A stretch of 64,000 nucleotides of DNA, from the NCBI GenBank assembly GCA_949358305.1, contig OX442315.1, forward strand, positions 36,916,427-36,980,426, written 5' to 3'. Positions 46,691 through 55,930 of this stretch are shown piece by piece. Numbering within the stretch: the first letter of the stretch is position 1; each line of letters begins with the position of its first letter. This DNA is from Strigamia acuminata (lineage: Eukaryota; Arthropoda; Chilopoda; Geophilomorpha; Linotaeniidae). Below the pieces are notes generated by a model. The model ran no database searches and was not told where the DNA came from. It saw only the letters and a program-made list of their open reading frames with translations. The position numbers and the translations under genes were made by a program.

Positions 46691-47550
46691 ACATTATCAT
46701 CTTCATACTCTGACTCATTCATTCAGGCTGGTCTGGGATCATATTTAGTGCCGGGAAATCTGGATTTACGGGCCACACTTAATAAAGTCGAGACGGGCCA
46801 CCGGAAAATTTCCGGTATCTCGCCGGGCCAGTCCAGCACTGTACTGTGGCATCATCATGCCTCACTTTTGACTATAACAAAAACGATAAAAAAACAATTA
46901 AACAATAAAAAAAATTAAGAAAAACCAACAAAAGCACATCATCAATTTACATCTTGTAGAAGCCTTGTGACAAATTAATATGGCTATAAATGCCTATTGT
47001 GCCATTATGACGGTAATTTTACTGTATTTGCTTGTAAAACTGATAAGAGTCCTGAATAAAGTTATTTATGATGTTTCAGAAGCAAAGTTGTTATATTAAT
47101 AAATATTAATTAACATTACTTCGTGATATCAAAGTATCACGGCCAAAAATACAAGATTTCGTCTGCTAAAACAGCATTCGTCAATGCGGTATGTCGCCAC
47201 TAGAAGGCGCTATCGCAAATCAGCGGTAAATTCGAAATACGGAATTAAATGAATAACACTCAATATATTAAATAAGTATTTAATATATTGGTTTAGATTA
47301 TTTAACTTGACAATAATATAAAGTTATATTATTGTATTGAAAGATTGGAAGAAAGAATTGGTCACATTCTTGGAAATGTGACCATGCGGATTAAAGGATT
47401 AAAATGTGTAACTTGGGAATGTGTCCCCGGTATCCATTTCCGGTCCTGAGTATCCAGATCCGGTTTTGCTAAAGGATTAGCATAATCTGAAGTTGCATCC
47501 CCGTATCCACTTCCTGCGGTACGAGATTGGTGGAACTTAATCCCACCAAG

Positions 47551-47557
47551 TATAAAA
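47551..47557 (+). promoter_or_regulatory. TATA box of the 5' LTR
   Basis: TATAAAA in AAGTATAAAACTCC, with an identical copy at 53,355-53,361 in the 3' LTR. It is the best core-promoter match in the LTR. Confidence 0.6.
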
Positions 47558-47639
47558 CTCCCTGACAACAGGAAGTTAGTTAGTTCTGTTTTCTGGTTAT
47601 TTGGTATGTTCCGCATGTCAAATAACCGTTTCTCACTCA

Positions 47640-48025
47640 GGGCATGGTCCTACCGGACCATGCATAGCATGGCTCTGCTGAGCCATGCAACCCCCGTCAA
47701 CTGAAGGCGAAGTTCGGACTGTTAATGTTTCCGTCAAACGGTCTTGCCGAGGAGAAAGCCTCCCGCATAAGTATCCTCGTGGTCGGACAATAGAATCACG
47801 TGTGATACCAAAGTATTTAGTAACCGTTAGTAGCACTGTTACTGAAAGAGATTGACTCCATCACTTGATGGTGCCAAAGCAGTCTGCATGCAAAACATGC
47901 AGTTACCGCCAGTAGCACTATGTGTTTGGGAAAGTTATATCTCTTCGGTGATGGTGCCAAAGCAGTCTACTTATGAGTAGTATCTCGGGTGATTAATTCT
48001 GTTGTGCAGAACTGCGGGCTATATC
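47640..48025 (+). other. Hairpin-rich segment of the LTR (likely R region of the RNA)
   Basis: Two adjacent perfect 9-bp stems with 4-nt loops are separated by ATA: GCATGGTCC/GGACCATGC and GCATGGCTC/GAGCCATGC (about 47,642-47,688). Further stems are AGTAAC/GTTACT, CCATCA/TGATGG, CTGCATG/CATGCAG and TTCTG/CAGAA. A module AGTAGCACT followed by GATGGTGCCAAAGCAGTCT occurs twice (about 47,829-47,890 and 47,913-47,970). The segment is copied at 53,444-53,829. Confidence 0.7.
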
Positions 48026-48843
48026 CCCCTGAATACCAGTGCCGTCTCTCACCGCACTGTTATTTAGGGCACGCGCGATACTGTTCTGCTCAGCAAGGCG
48101 AACTTTGACGGCAATTGTGTGTTGCGATGTTTAACCTTTATTATATTTTGTAGTTGATAAATACACCTTAATTGTTTAAACTTGGCAACAAGTTAACAAC
48201 CGAAGTAAGTCACGAGACTTATTTCACTGTATGACGAATCAAATTCGTAACAATAAATTGAATACAATTTATTGAGTTAATTTATTAAACTCACAACATC
48301 GCGAATTAAATATAATTCGCAAGCGGAACTTTGGCGAATAAATGACTTCATTTATTCATTACCAATTTCCAACCCTAGTTGTGGCGGTGCACATGAGTCA
48401 ACCGCACCTCTCGGATCGAACCAAGAAGCATTACACGGACCATTACACGATACGGACCTGGAACGCGAACGAAGCAGTTCCACGATTACGAAGCGCCGAC
48501 GGAAGCCGCGAGGACACAGCCAGCCCGGCTATCTGATGACATCTATACTCGGTCGAGCGGGCGTTTTTGCCGTTCCCGAACCCCGGATCACCAATAACCG
48601 TAATCATATTATTTTAGGGCTGTTTTACAGCCAATTCATGTATAGTTTAACTTGTATTTAACTTGCCAAATGTCGGCATTAGAATTTGTATAACTTTTAG
48701 ATTTGATTCTATTGTTTGACAACAATAAATGTAGTGTTTTGAGAAACTTGTTGTCTTTATTTTATCTCGTATTATTCACTATTTCACGCGACTTATACCC
48801 GGTACTATCATGCGATAGGAGTTGTGGTCGTCACCGTCACACG

Positions 48844-48861
48844 TGGAGGTCCCACCGAGAT
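48844..48861 (+). other. Primer-binding site complementary to tRNA-Gln
   Basis: TGGAGGTCCCACCGAGAT begins two bases after the 5' LTR. Its complement ATCTCGGTGGGACCTCCA is the 3' end of animal tRNA-Gln including CCA, matching over all 18 bases as I know that tRNA. Confidence 0.85.
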
Positions 48862-49707
48862 AGGTTGCAAAGTTTAAATTTACCGAATTTAATAGAAAGT
48901 GAAAATTGAGATAAATAAAGATTATAACATTTTGAAACGAATTATATATTTCTACTTTTGCGAAGTAGGAAAATGTCTTTAAAAACGTTGGAATTCGTAA
49001 GAAATCTAACATTAAAGGGAATGTTATGTTGTGTTATAAAACACTCCAATAATTGAAAGAATTTATTTTCTAAATTTTCACGGAAGGTCTGTAAAACAAT
49101 TTCGATGTTGGTTGAATATTTTCGAAAGAATTATCCAATCAATAACGGGATTGACCAGGCCAAAGTGCGGACGTGGTAGAAAACTACTGTAAGTAAAGGA
49201 TTAGTCTCCATTTTATCATTGGATAAAATGACTCTCCACCAATAAAATATCGAGGGATTAAAGGATTATCGATCCTCGATGCCACGCGGATCCAGACTGC
49301 AGAGGACCATTCGTATCCAGACCAGACCCGCGTACACGTGTTCCAGTAGCCATCTTGACCACGCCGTCCCGTTTAGTCCCGATTCGAAATTTCCACGCCG
49401 TAGACCAGCAAAGTTAAGTGTATTCCATTTACTATTCTAATAATAGTTTAAAGCGTATTTCTTTCCAAACGCTAGTTTACCTGTAGAAGATTTCGTTTGA
49501 TTTTATTCTAGTTTGATAATAGTTTAACGCGTATTAAACCACGCGAAGTTTAATTTTCTTTTGTTTAAAGTTTGTCGATAGTTTAACACGTTAAACCACC
49601 ACGTGGAGTTTAAACTTAACCTTATCGAAGTGTATTGTTATTTTGAAGTGTATTTTTTATAAAGTGTGTTATCGTTCTTTAGTAATAAAGAATTTAAAAC
49701 TTTTATC
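48862..49707 (+). other. Untranslated leader of the retrotransposon
   Basis: 846 bases without a long frame. Three loose copies of a motif like ATAGTTTAACGCGTATTAAACC lie at 49,440-49,610. This is the expected place for an RNA packaging signal. Confidence 0.5.
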
Positions 49708-51291
49708 ATGTCTGACGAAAACATTCATATGAATGAACGAGAAGTTGATGACGGAAACTTGGAAAATAGTTACGTCCGACTCGAAGACCAAACGGATTTA
49801 ATTCCGGACGATTTGACAGAGTATTGTCAACTCTATAATATAAATCGGGCTGATTTCAAAACAATAACCGAAGCGGTTAATCATGTACGCGTACTTGAGA
49901 AAAGAAATCAGAGAATTAGACCCGATGAAGATGAAAATTCGGAGAACGAAAGTCGGCATTCGCGGACTTCACACCGAACCCCACGAAAAACGATTCCCAC
50001 GAATCGTAAGCTGGACTTTCCCTCTCCTAAAAAGAGGTTGGGATATCAAGCCCGGATAGTGTCGACTCCACAGCCAAACGACAGAATGGTACGCGAACCA
50101 TCGTTTAGTCGATCTCGTAGTCAACAAAGTTCTGGACAAAGAACACCCAGTTCTAATAGTCCTTTAAATCTAGCCAAACCAAGGTCTAGATCGACTAGTG
50201 TTAATCGAATGATTAACAATAGTAATTCGGGTTTTATCCCCCAAACTTCAGGGAATAGACAAAATATCTCCCAAAACTCGGGACATAGACAGTATGTTAC
50301 TCCAACATCTGGAAATAGACATTATGTCCCCCCGACACCGGGGAAAGGACAGTTTGTCCCCCCAACGCAGTCAAAAAGAGTGTCAAATCGAACTCCAAGG
50401 AGATCCGATCCGATCTCACCGTCCCCCGTTATTCAAAATTTACCGGCGGGAAAGACTCGTTCAAATCAGACACCCCCAGAACGTGTACAAAATAAAAGTA
50501 GTGTTCCACATGGACAACATGTACCATCTGGCAATCATACACAGCATGAGAATTATGTTCCTCCAAGGAAAGAAATCCCCCAGGACAATCAGGTCCCTAA
50601 GGGAAATCTGCCCAATTTTGAACAAAATTCTGGTTCGGCATCCTCCGATGGTAGTTCATCTCAAGCGAGATTTTCTACCGACGACTTGGGAACCATCCTT
50701 ACCTATGTGCGAAATATTCAAACTGATTGTGCACATCAAGTACAACAATTTATGCAGAATAATGCACAGCAAAATAATAATGCAAACAATTCGAGCAAAA
50801 CCTTTTTCAAAGGTCAGGATATGCCTGTTTTCGATGGGAAACAGAAAGAAGTGGCTAAATTTCTAGCCACAGCCAAAACAGTCGCTGTCGCTAAAGGTTT
50901 AACCCTGGATGAGATGGTAAAACGCGGAATACCAACTTATTTATCTGGTATAGCCCACGAATGGCATACCGATAACATCGACAAATTTGTTGACTGGAAA
51001 ACTTTCGAAAAGTTATTTTTGGCGGAGTTTGACATGATCCCTGTCACTCGAGCCCGAAAGCTTCGAAATTTAATCCAGGGCCCAGAAGAGCCACTTTATA
51101 CATTTCTTTTGAGATTTAAACAAGCTCAAGGATCTTATTCAAAAAGAGATGAAGCCCCCACTCTTCTCGAGAATTTGAACTTAGTTAGTTACAATCGAAT
51201 AATCGATAGAGGTCTTTATGAAGAATCATTTAATGACATATTTCAATTTGTCCGGCAGAATAGGGCTCTTTTCGAAGCCCAAAAATGCTAG
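49708..51291 (+). CDS. Gag (matrix-like disordered region plus capsid) of the gag-only retrotransposon
   Basis: From ATG 49708 (ATCATGTCTG) to TAG at 51289-51291, 527 residues. The N-terminal ~345 residues are polar and disordered, rich in Ser, Asn, Pro and Arg. Near residues 171-214 there are four 10-residue repeats (SGHRQYVTPT, SGNRHYVPPT and relatives). From about residue 360 a capsid-like domain begins (MPVFDGKQKEVAKFL, IAHEWHTDNIDKFVDWKTFE, FLLRFKQAQGSY), with the W and F spacing of Ty3-type Gag. The frame stops at a TAG directly after an A5 run. The zinc knuckle continues in the +1 frame from about 51,287. Gag would form the particle that packages the element's RNA. Confidence 0.88.
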   Translation: MSDENIHMNEREVDDGNLENSYVRLEDQTDLIPDDLTEYCQLYNINRADFKTITEAVNHVRVLEKRNQRIRPDEDENSENESRHSRTSHRTPRKTIPTNRKLDFPSPKKRLGYQARIVSTPQPNDRMVREPSFSRSRSQQSSGQRTPSSNSPLNLAKPRSRSTSVNRMINNSNSGFIPQTSGNRQNISQNSGHRQYVTPTSGNRHYVPPTPGKGQFVPPTQSKRVSNRTPRRSDPISPSPVIQNLPAGKTRSNQTPPERVQNKSSVPHGQHVPSGNHTQHENYVPPRKEIPQDNQVPKGNLPNFEQNSGSASSDGSSSQARFSTDDLGTILTYVRNIQTDCAHQVQQFMQNNAQQNNNANNSSKTFFKGQDMPVFDGKQKEVAKFLATAKTVAVAKGLTLDEMVKRGIPTYLSGIAHEWHTDNIDKFVDWKTFEKLFLAEFDMIPVTRARKLRNLIQGPEEPLYTFLLRFKQAQGSYSKRDEAPTLLENLNLVSYNRIIDRGLYEESFNDIFQFVRQNRALFEAQKC

Positions 51292-51748
51292 TGTAGACAC
51301 TATTGCCAATAAAGAGGACGAAACTGCCCCGTCAAATACTCAAAAAGGTAAAGACGCCAGGAGTTCGCGCCCACTCATACGATCTACTCAGACGTTGAAC
51401 GCCGAACCAGAAGTTGTACCTATGGAATCTGACGAGACAGACAATCTTGAAAACGATGTTGGATTCAACAACATGGTATGTGCCCTATCGGAGAAAGCAA
51501 CTGGAAAATGTTTCCATTGCAATCAACCAGGACACTTTAAGAGGGAATGTCCTTTGTTACAAAAAAGGAAATTTGCTCAGGACAAACCTCAAGGTAATGG
51601 TAATAATACCAATACCAATCCCGCCTCTGATCTTTTTAAACGACAGAGACAAAATTGGGTAACAGCTGAATCTTTGGATCAAAAACTCGAAAATTTGAAT
51701 TGGGGAAATGCTGCAACAAATGAAGGTATTTACGGAATTGTGATCTAA
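51287..51748 (+). CDS. Nucleocapsid part of Gag (CCHC zinc knuckle) in the +1 frame
   Basis: The open frame (extending back to 51,218) overlaps the end of the capsid frame. It carries a classical zinc knuckle CFHCNQPGHFKREC (C-x2-C-x4-H-x4-C) at about 51,510-51,551, followed by a Lys/Asn-rich tail and a stop at 51,746-51,748. It has no separate strong start. It probably reaches expression by a +1 frameshift near 51,280-51,287, or the two frames were one before a single-base change in the A run. No protease follows. Confidence 0.8.
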   Translation, partial: ASVDTIANKEDETAPSNTQKGKDARSSRPLIRSTQTLNAEPEVVPMESDETDNLENDVGFNNMVCALSEKATGKCFHCNQPGHFKRECPLLQKRKFAQDKPQGNGNNTNTNPASDLFKRQRQNWVTAESLDQKLENLNWGNAATNEGIYGIVI

Positions 51749-52769
51749 ATATTCATTCATTCGAAAAATTGAAAAGATTTCAACAAACATCTCGTTATTA
51801 GAGATAAGGGGGACAAATTATTAAAATTAATAATCAAAAAACACGTCCTTCGTAAATAAGAATTAGAGAATTTTTCTCGTGGCAAAATTAAAGGATTTTA
51901 ACGAATTTGTATTTGTTAAAAAATTTGTTAAAAAAGGGGGAAATGGATGTTATTAAACAATTATAACTATACTTTTTCACTCGAAAAATGGAATTTAACC
52001 CCGGAAAATGTAAAACTGGATCAAATCACTTTTTTCCTATCGGAAATAAAAAATACACAATGTTGAAAGTTGAAAACTTTATTAAAAACTGTGGTTGGTA
52101 ATGATATTACAAACAAACAGAATATGTAAAGGAAAAATATTTTTTTGAAGAAAAATTATTTAATTATTTAAATTGGTAAAAAAGACCAAATTCCAAGAAG
52201 TACGGACTTAGTAGAGAACTACTAATTAAGGTGAAACGTTGATTACAAACCAATGTTTGCAATCGGCACATGCACACCGAAATGTTCGAATGCCAACTCC
52301 AAACCCAGGTTTGCAGTCGCTAGAAACACGACATAAGTTCCACTATACATCACCGTGTAACTGTCCAAGAAAAAAGGGCCAAAAATCGTTAAAGCGAGCT
52401 TTGAAAGCTCGGGAATTCGCAATTGTGCGATACGATGTCTTTTCTAAAGAATTGACTATAGTCATGACAATTAAGGGGGACGTGATGATACTTAATTGTC
52501 AATATTATCGGTAGAAAGTTTTATTGTCTATTAATAAACTTAACTAAAATACGTAGAACCAATTCAAATTTGTACTATTGGAAGAAATGTATCAATAAAG
52601 TTTAGCAAGAAAATCCTGAACTTAGGCAATCTAATTGAGTTAAACAACTAAATTCAGAATTGGAAGTCACAGCATCTCCCAAGATATATCAAGCCTCACA
52701 AAGGCATTTATATCCATTAGAATAGAAATAAGTGAAAGTGCAAACACTTCCAATTATTTAAGGGGGATT
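51749..52769 (+). other. Interior of the retrotransposon downstream of Gag, no pol
   Basis: About 1 kb. A frame at 52,239-52,514 has no recognisable domain. I looked for YXDD, the retropepsin DTG, the HHCC and DDE signatures and RNase H motifs and found none. The polypurine tract ends it. Confidence 0.7.
52760..52767 (+). other. Polypurine tract of the retrotransposon
   Basis: AAGGGGGA lies two bases before the 3' LTR, the normal site for plus-strand priming. Confidence 0.8.
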
Positions 52770-54645
52770 TGTGACAAATTAATATGGCTATAAATGCCTA
52801 TTGTGCCATTATGACGGTAATTTTACTGTATTTGCTTGTAAAACTGATAAGAGTCCTGAATAAAGTTATTTATGATGTTTCAGAAGCAAAGTTGTTATAT
52901 TAATAAATATTAATTAACATTACTTCGTGATATCAAAGTATCACGGCCAAAAATACAAGATTTCGTCTGCTAAAACAGCATTCGTCAATGCGGTATGTCG
53001 CCACTAGAAGGCGCTATCGCAAATCAGCGGTAAATTCGAAATACGGAATTAAATGAATAACACTCAATATATTAAATAAGTATTTAATATATTGGTTTAG
53101 ATTATTTAACTTGACAATAATATAAAGTTATATTATTGTATTGAAAGATTGGAAGAAAGAATTGGTCACATTCTTGGAAATGTGACCATGCGGATTAAAG
53201 GATTAAAATGTGTAACTTGGGAATGTGTCCCCGGTATCCATTTCCGGTCCTGAGTATCCAGATCCGGTTTTGCTAAAGGATTAGCATAATCTGAAGTTGC
53301 ATCCCCGTATCCACTTCCTGCGGTACGAGATTGGTGGAACTTAATCCCACCAAGTATAAAACTCCCTGACAACAGGAAGTTAGTTAGTTCTGTTTTCTGG
53401 TTATTTGGTATGTTCCGCATGTCAAATAACCGTTTCTCACTCAGGGCATGGTCCTACCGGACCATGCATAGCATGGCTCTGCTGAGCCATGCAACCCCCG
53501 TCAACTGAAGGCGAAGTTCGGACTGTTAATGTTTCCGTCAAACGGTCTTGCCGAGGAGAAAGCCTCCCGCATAAGTATCCTCGTGGTCGGACAATAGAAT
53601 CACGTGTGATACCAAAGTATTTAGTAACCGTTAGTAGCACTGTTACTGAAAGAGATTGACTCCATCACTTGATGGTGCCAAAGCAGTCTGCATGCAAAAC
53701 ATGCAGTTACCGCCAGTAGCACTATGTGTTTGGGAAAGTTATATCTCTTCGGTGATGGTGCCAAAGCAGTCTACTTATGAGTAGTATCTCGGGTGATTAA
53801 TTCTGTTGTGCAGAACTGCGGGCTATATCCCCCTGAATACCAGTGCCGTCTCTCACCGCACTGTTATTTAGGGCACGCGCGATACTGTTCTGCTCAGCAA
53901 GGCGAACTTTGACGGCAATTGTGTGTTGCGATGTTTAACCTTTATTATATTTTGTAGTTGATAAATACACCTTAATTGTTTAAACTTGGCAACAAGTTAA
54001 CAACCGAAGTAAGTCACGAGACTTATTTCACTGTATGACGAATCAAATTCGTAACAATAAATTGAATACAATTTATTGAGTTAATTTATTAAACTCACAA
54101 CATCGCGAATTAAATATAATTCGCAAGCGGAACTTTGACGAATAAATGACTTCATTTATTCATTACCAATTTCCAACCCTAGTTGTGGCGGTGCACATGA
54201 GTCAACCGCACCTCTCGGATCGAACCAAGAAGCATTACACGGACCATTACACGATACGGACCTGGAACGCGAACGAAGCAGTTCCACGATTACGAAGCGC
54301 CGACGGAAGCCGCGAGGACACAGCCAGCCCGGCTATCTGATGACATCTATACTCGGTCGAGCGGGCGTTTTTGCCGTTCCCGAACCCCGGATCACCAATA
54401 ACCGTAATCATATTATTTTAGGGCTGTTTTACAGCCAATTCATGTATAGTTTAACTTGTATTTAACTTGCCAAATGTCGGCATTAGAATTTGTATAACTT
54501 TTAGATTTGATTCTATTGTTTGACAACAATAAATGTAGTGTTTTGAGAAACTTGTTGTCTTTATTTTATCTCGTATTATTCACTATTTCACGCGACTTAT
54601 ACCCGGTACTATCATGCGATAGGAGTTGTGGTCGTCACCGTCACA
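52770..54645 (+). repeat. 3' LTR (1,876 bp)
   Basis: Copy of 46966-48841 at an offset of 5,804, with a single difference seen (54,138). Confidence 0.93.
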
Positions 54646-54649
54646 GCCT

Positions 54650-55930
54650 ATTTAATTCCGAAAGAACTGCAAAATTTGGTGTTTAAATAAATTAATGTAG
54701 TAAAATATCAATGTTCATTTAACGAGTGCATCTTACAACTCGCATCAATGATCGTTTTGATGGTTGTTAGAAAACAGATTTACTACCGATTGCATCTTTG
54801 TTTGTTAATTAGAGCTCGAATTTTAAATTAAGAGTTTTTTCCTGAAATCGCGGGGGAAAGGGAGGAATTTGATTGTGATTTCGTAGAGGATGTTCCTCGA
54901 ATAATAATGTCAACGGAAGACGAATTACTGGGTTTTAAGGAGAACTGTCTCGTGTCGCTTACAAAGTTTGCACGGTTCTTTTGAATGGTTGGTTGATATT
55001 TGATAACAGGCCAGTCATCGGTAGAATTGTCGAATTTTGTTTCCCAACCATCCGTTTTAATTTAAGAGGCGTTTAGCGCATGTGTTTTATGACTCGCGTG
55101 TTTACTGCGGATGATGCAGCCGTTCTACACGAGATTTTGACTCGGTGCTGTTGAGTGTTGTCTAATGATGAGATTACCGATTTTCATACAACTCATGTTA
55201 TCAAATAAATTGATGATATTTTGTTGTGTGTAATGGGGCCAAAGTTGAGTTTGTACCATATTATATTGCCAAGAAGACAACATCATGGTTTATATACGTT
55301 ATATATACATATATTTTTATTTTTCTGGGTAATTAATTTATAACCAAATTTTTATCAATTTTAATCAATTTTTTGTAAACTAAATCTAGTGAATAGAGTT
55401 CCTTGGCACAAGGATACACTTTTTCATAATAATAATAATAATTCAGCATCAACTTTGACTAACTCGGTTATAATTCAACAAGAACAAGAGTATTTTTAGA
55501 AACCTAACAAAATTTAAAATTAATTACGGTACCGTAATAAGATAATCACCGTTTGAAACTGTTCACAATATTACAGCAGGAAGCTCCTATTCAGACCATC
55601 ACTTGTGAACAATTTCTTTAATATTTTCTTATCAGTTGAATTTAAGACACCCCTTATTTTGCTCTTATTCTGTGGTCATCCTTGTGTTGAATGACATTTT
55701 TACTGCTGTGAGATTTTTTTTTTTGCATCTTATCTTCATGTGATGATTGTATTGGTCCACTTTGGACTTTGTCTTGTATGGTCACTACATATAAGAAGGT
55801 GGATTTTTTGAGCACTCAAATTGAACTTTGTTGACCATCTCCTGTTGACTGACTTTCTACTACCATATTTGTTTCAATTGAATTATAGTTGCAGTATGTT
55901 TTTTATTTATTCAGTTTGAAACAGATAAAG
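54650..55930 (+). other. 5' flank of the apolipophorin-like gene
   Basis: There is no coding frame of note. AT-rich tracts include TATATACGTTATATATACAT near 55,290-55,310 and (ATA)n near 55,428-55,442. The promoter and any 5' UTR exon must lie here, but I cannot place a start site. Confidence 0.4.

Larger units (their letters stand above)
46966..48841 (+). repeat. 5' LTR (1,876 bp)
   Basis: It starts TGTGACAAATT and ends CCGTCACA. TATAAAA lies at 47551-47557, which places transcription start near 47,580. An AATAAA-type signal lies near 48,724 (ACAATAAATG). R would then be about 1.1-1.2 kb, unusually long. The small open frames inside are repeated identically in the 3' LTR and are not genes. 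Confidence 0.93.
46966..54645 (+). mobile_element. Intact, young, gag-only (non-autonomous) LTR retrotransposon
   Basis: Two 1,876-bp LTRs (46966-48841 and 52770-54645) begin TGTGAC and end GTCACA. They are flanked by the 4-bp duplication GCCT (46,962-46,965 and 54,646-54,649). Comparing them by eye I found one difference (G at 48,334, A at 54,138). An 18-nt primer-binding site, a Gag frame, a zinc-knuckle frame and a polypurine tract follow in the correct order. The 3.9-kb interior has no protease, reverse transcriptase, RNase H or integrase. It must use enzymes from another element. The near-identical LTRs mean recent movement. It resembles the TR-GAG type described in plants. The Gag looks Ty3-like, but its superfamily is not settled. 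Confidence 0.92.

Noticed and set aside
47362-48536. Several short frames in the 5' LTR, repeated exactly at 53166-54340
   Set aside because: The repetition is explained by the two near-identical LTRs. No domain, and they lie in the structured untranslated segment.
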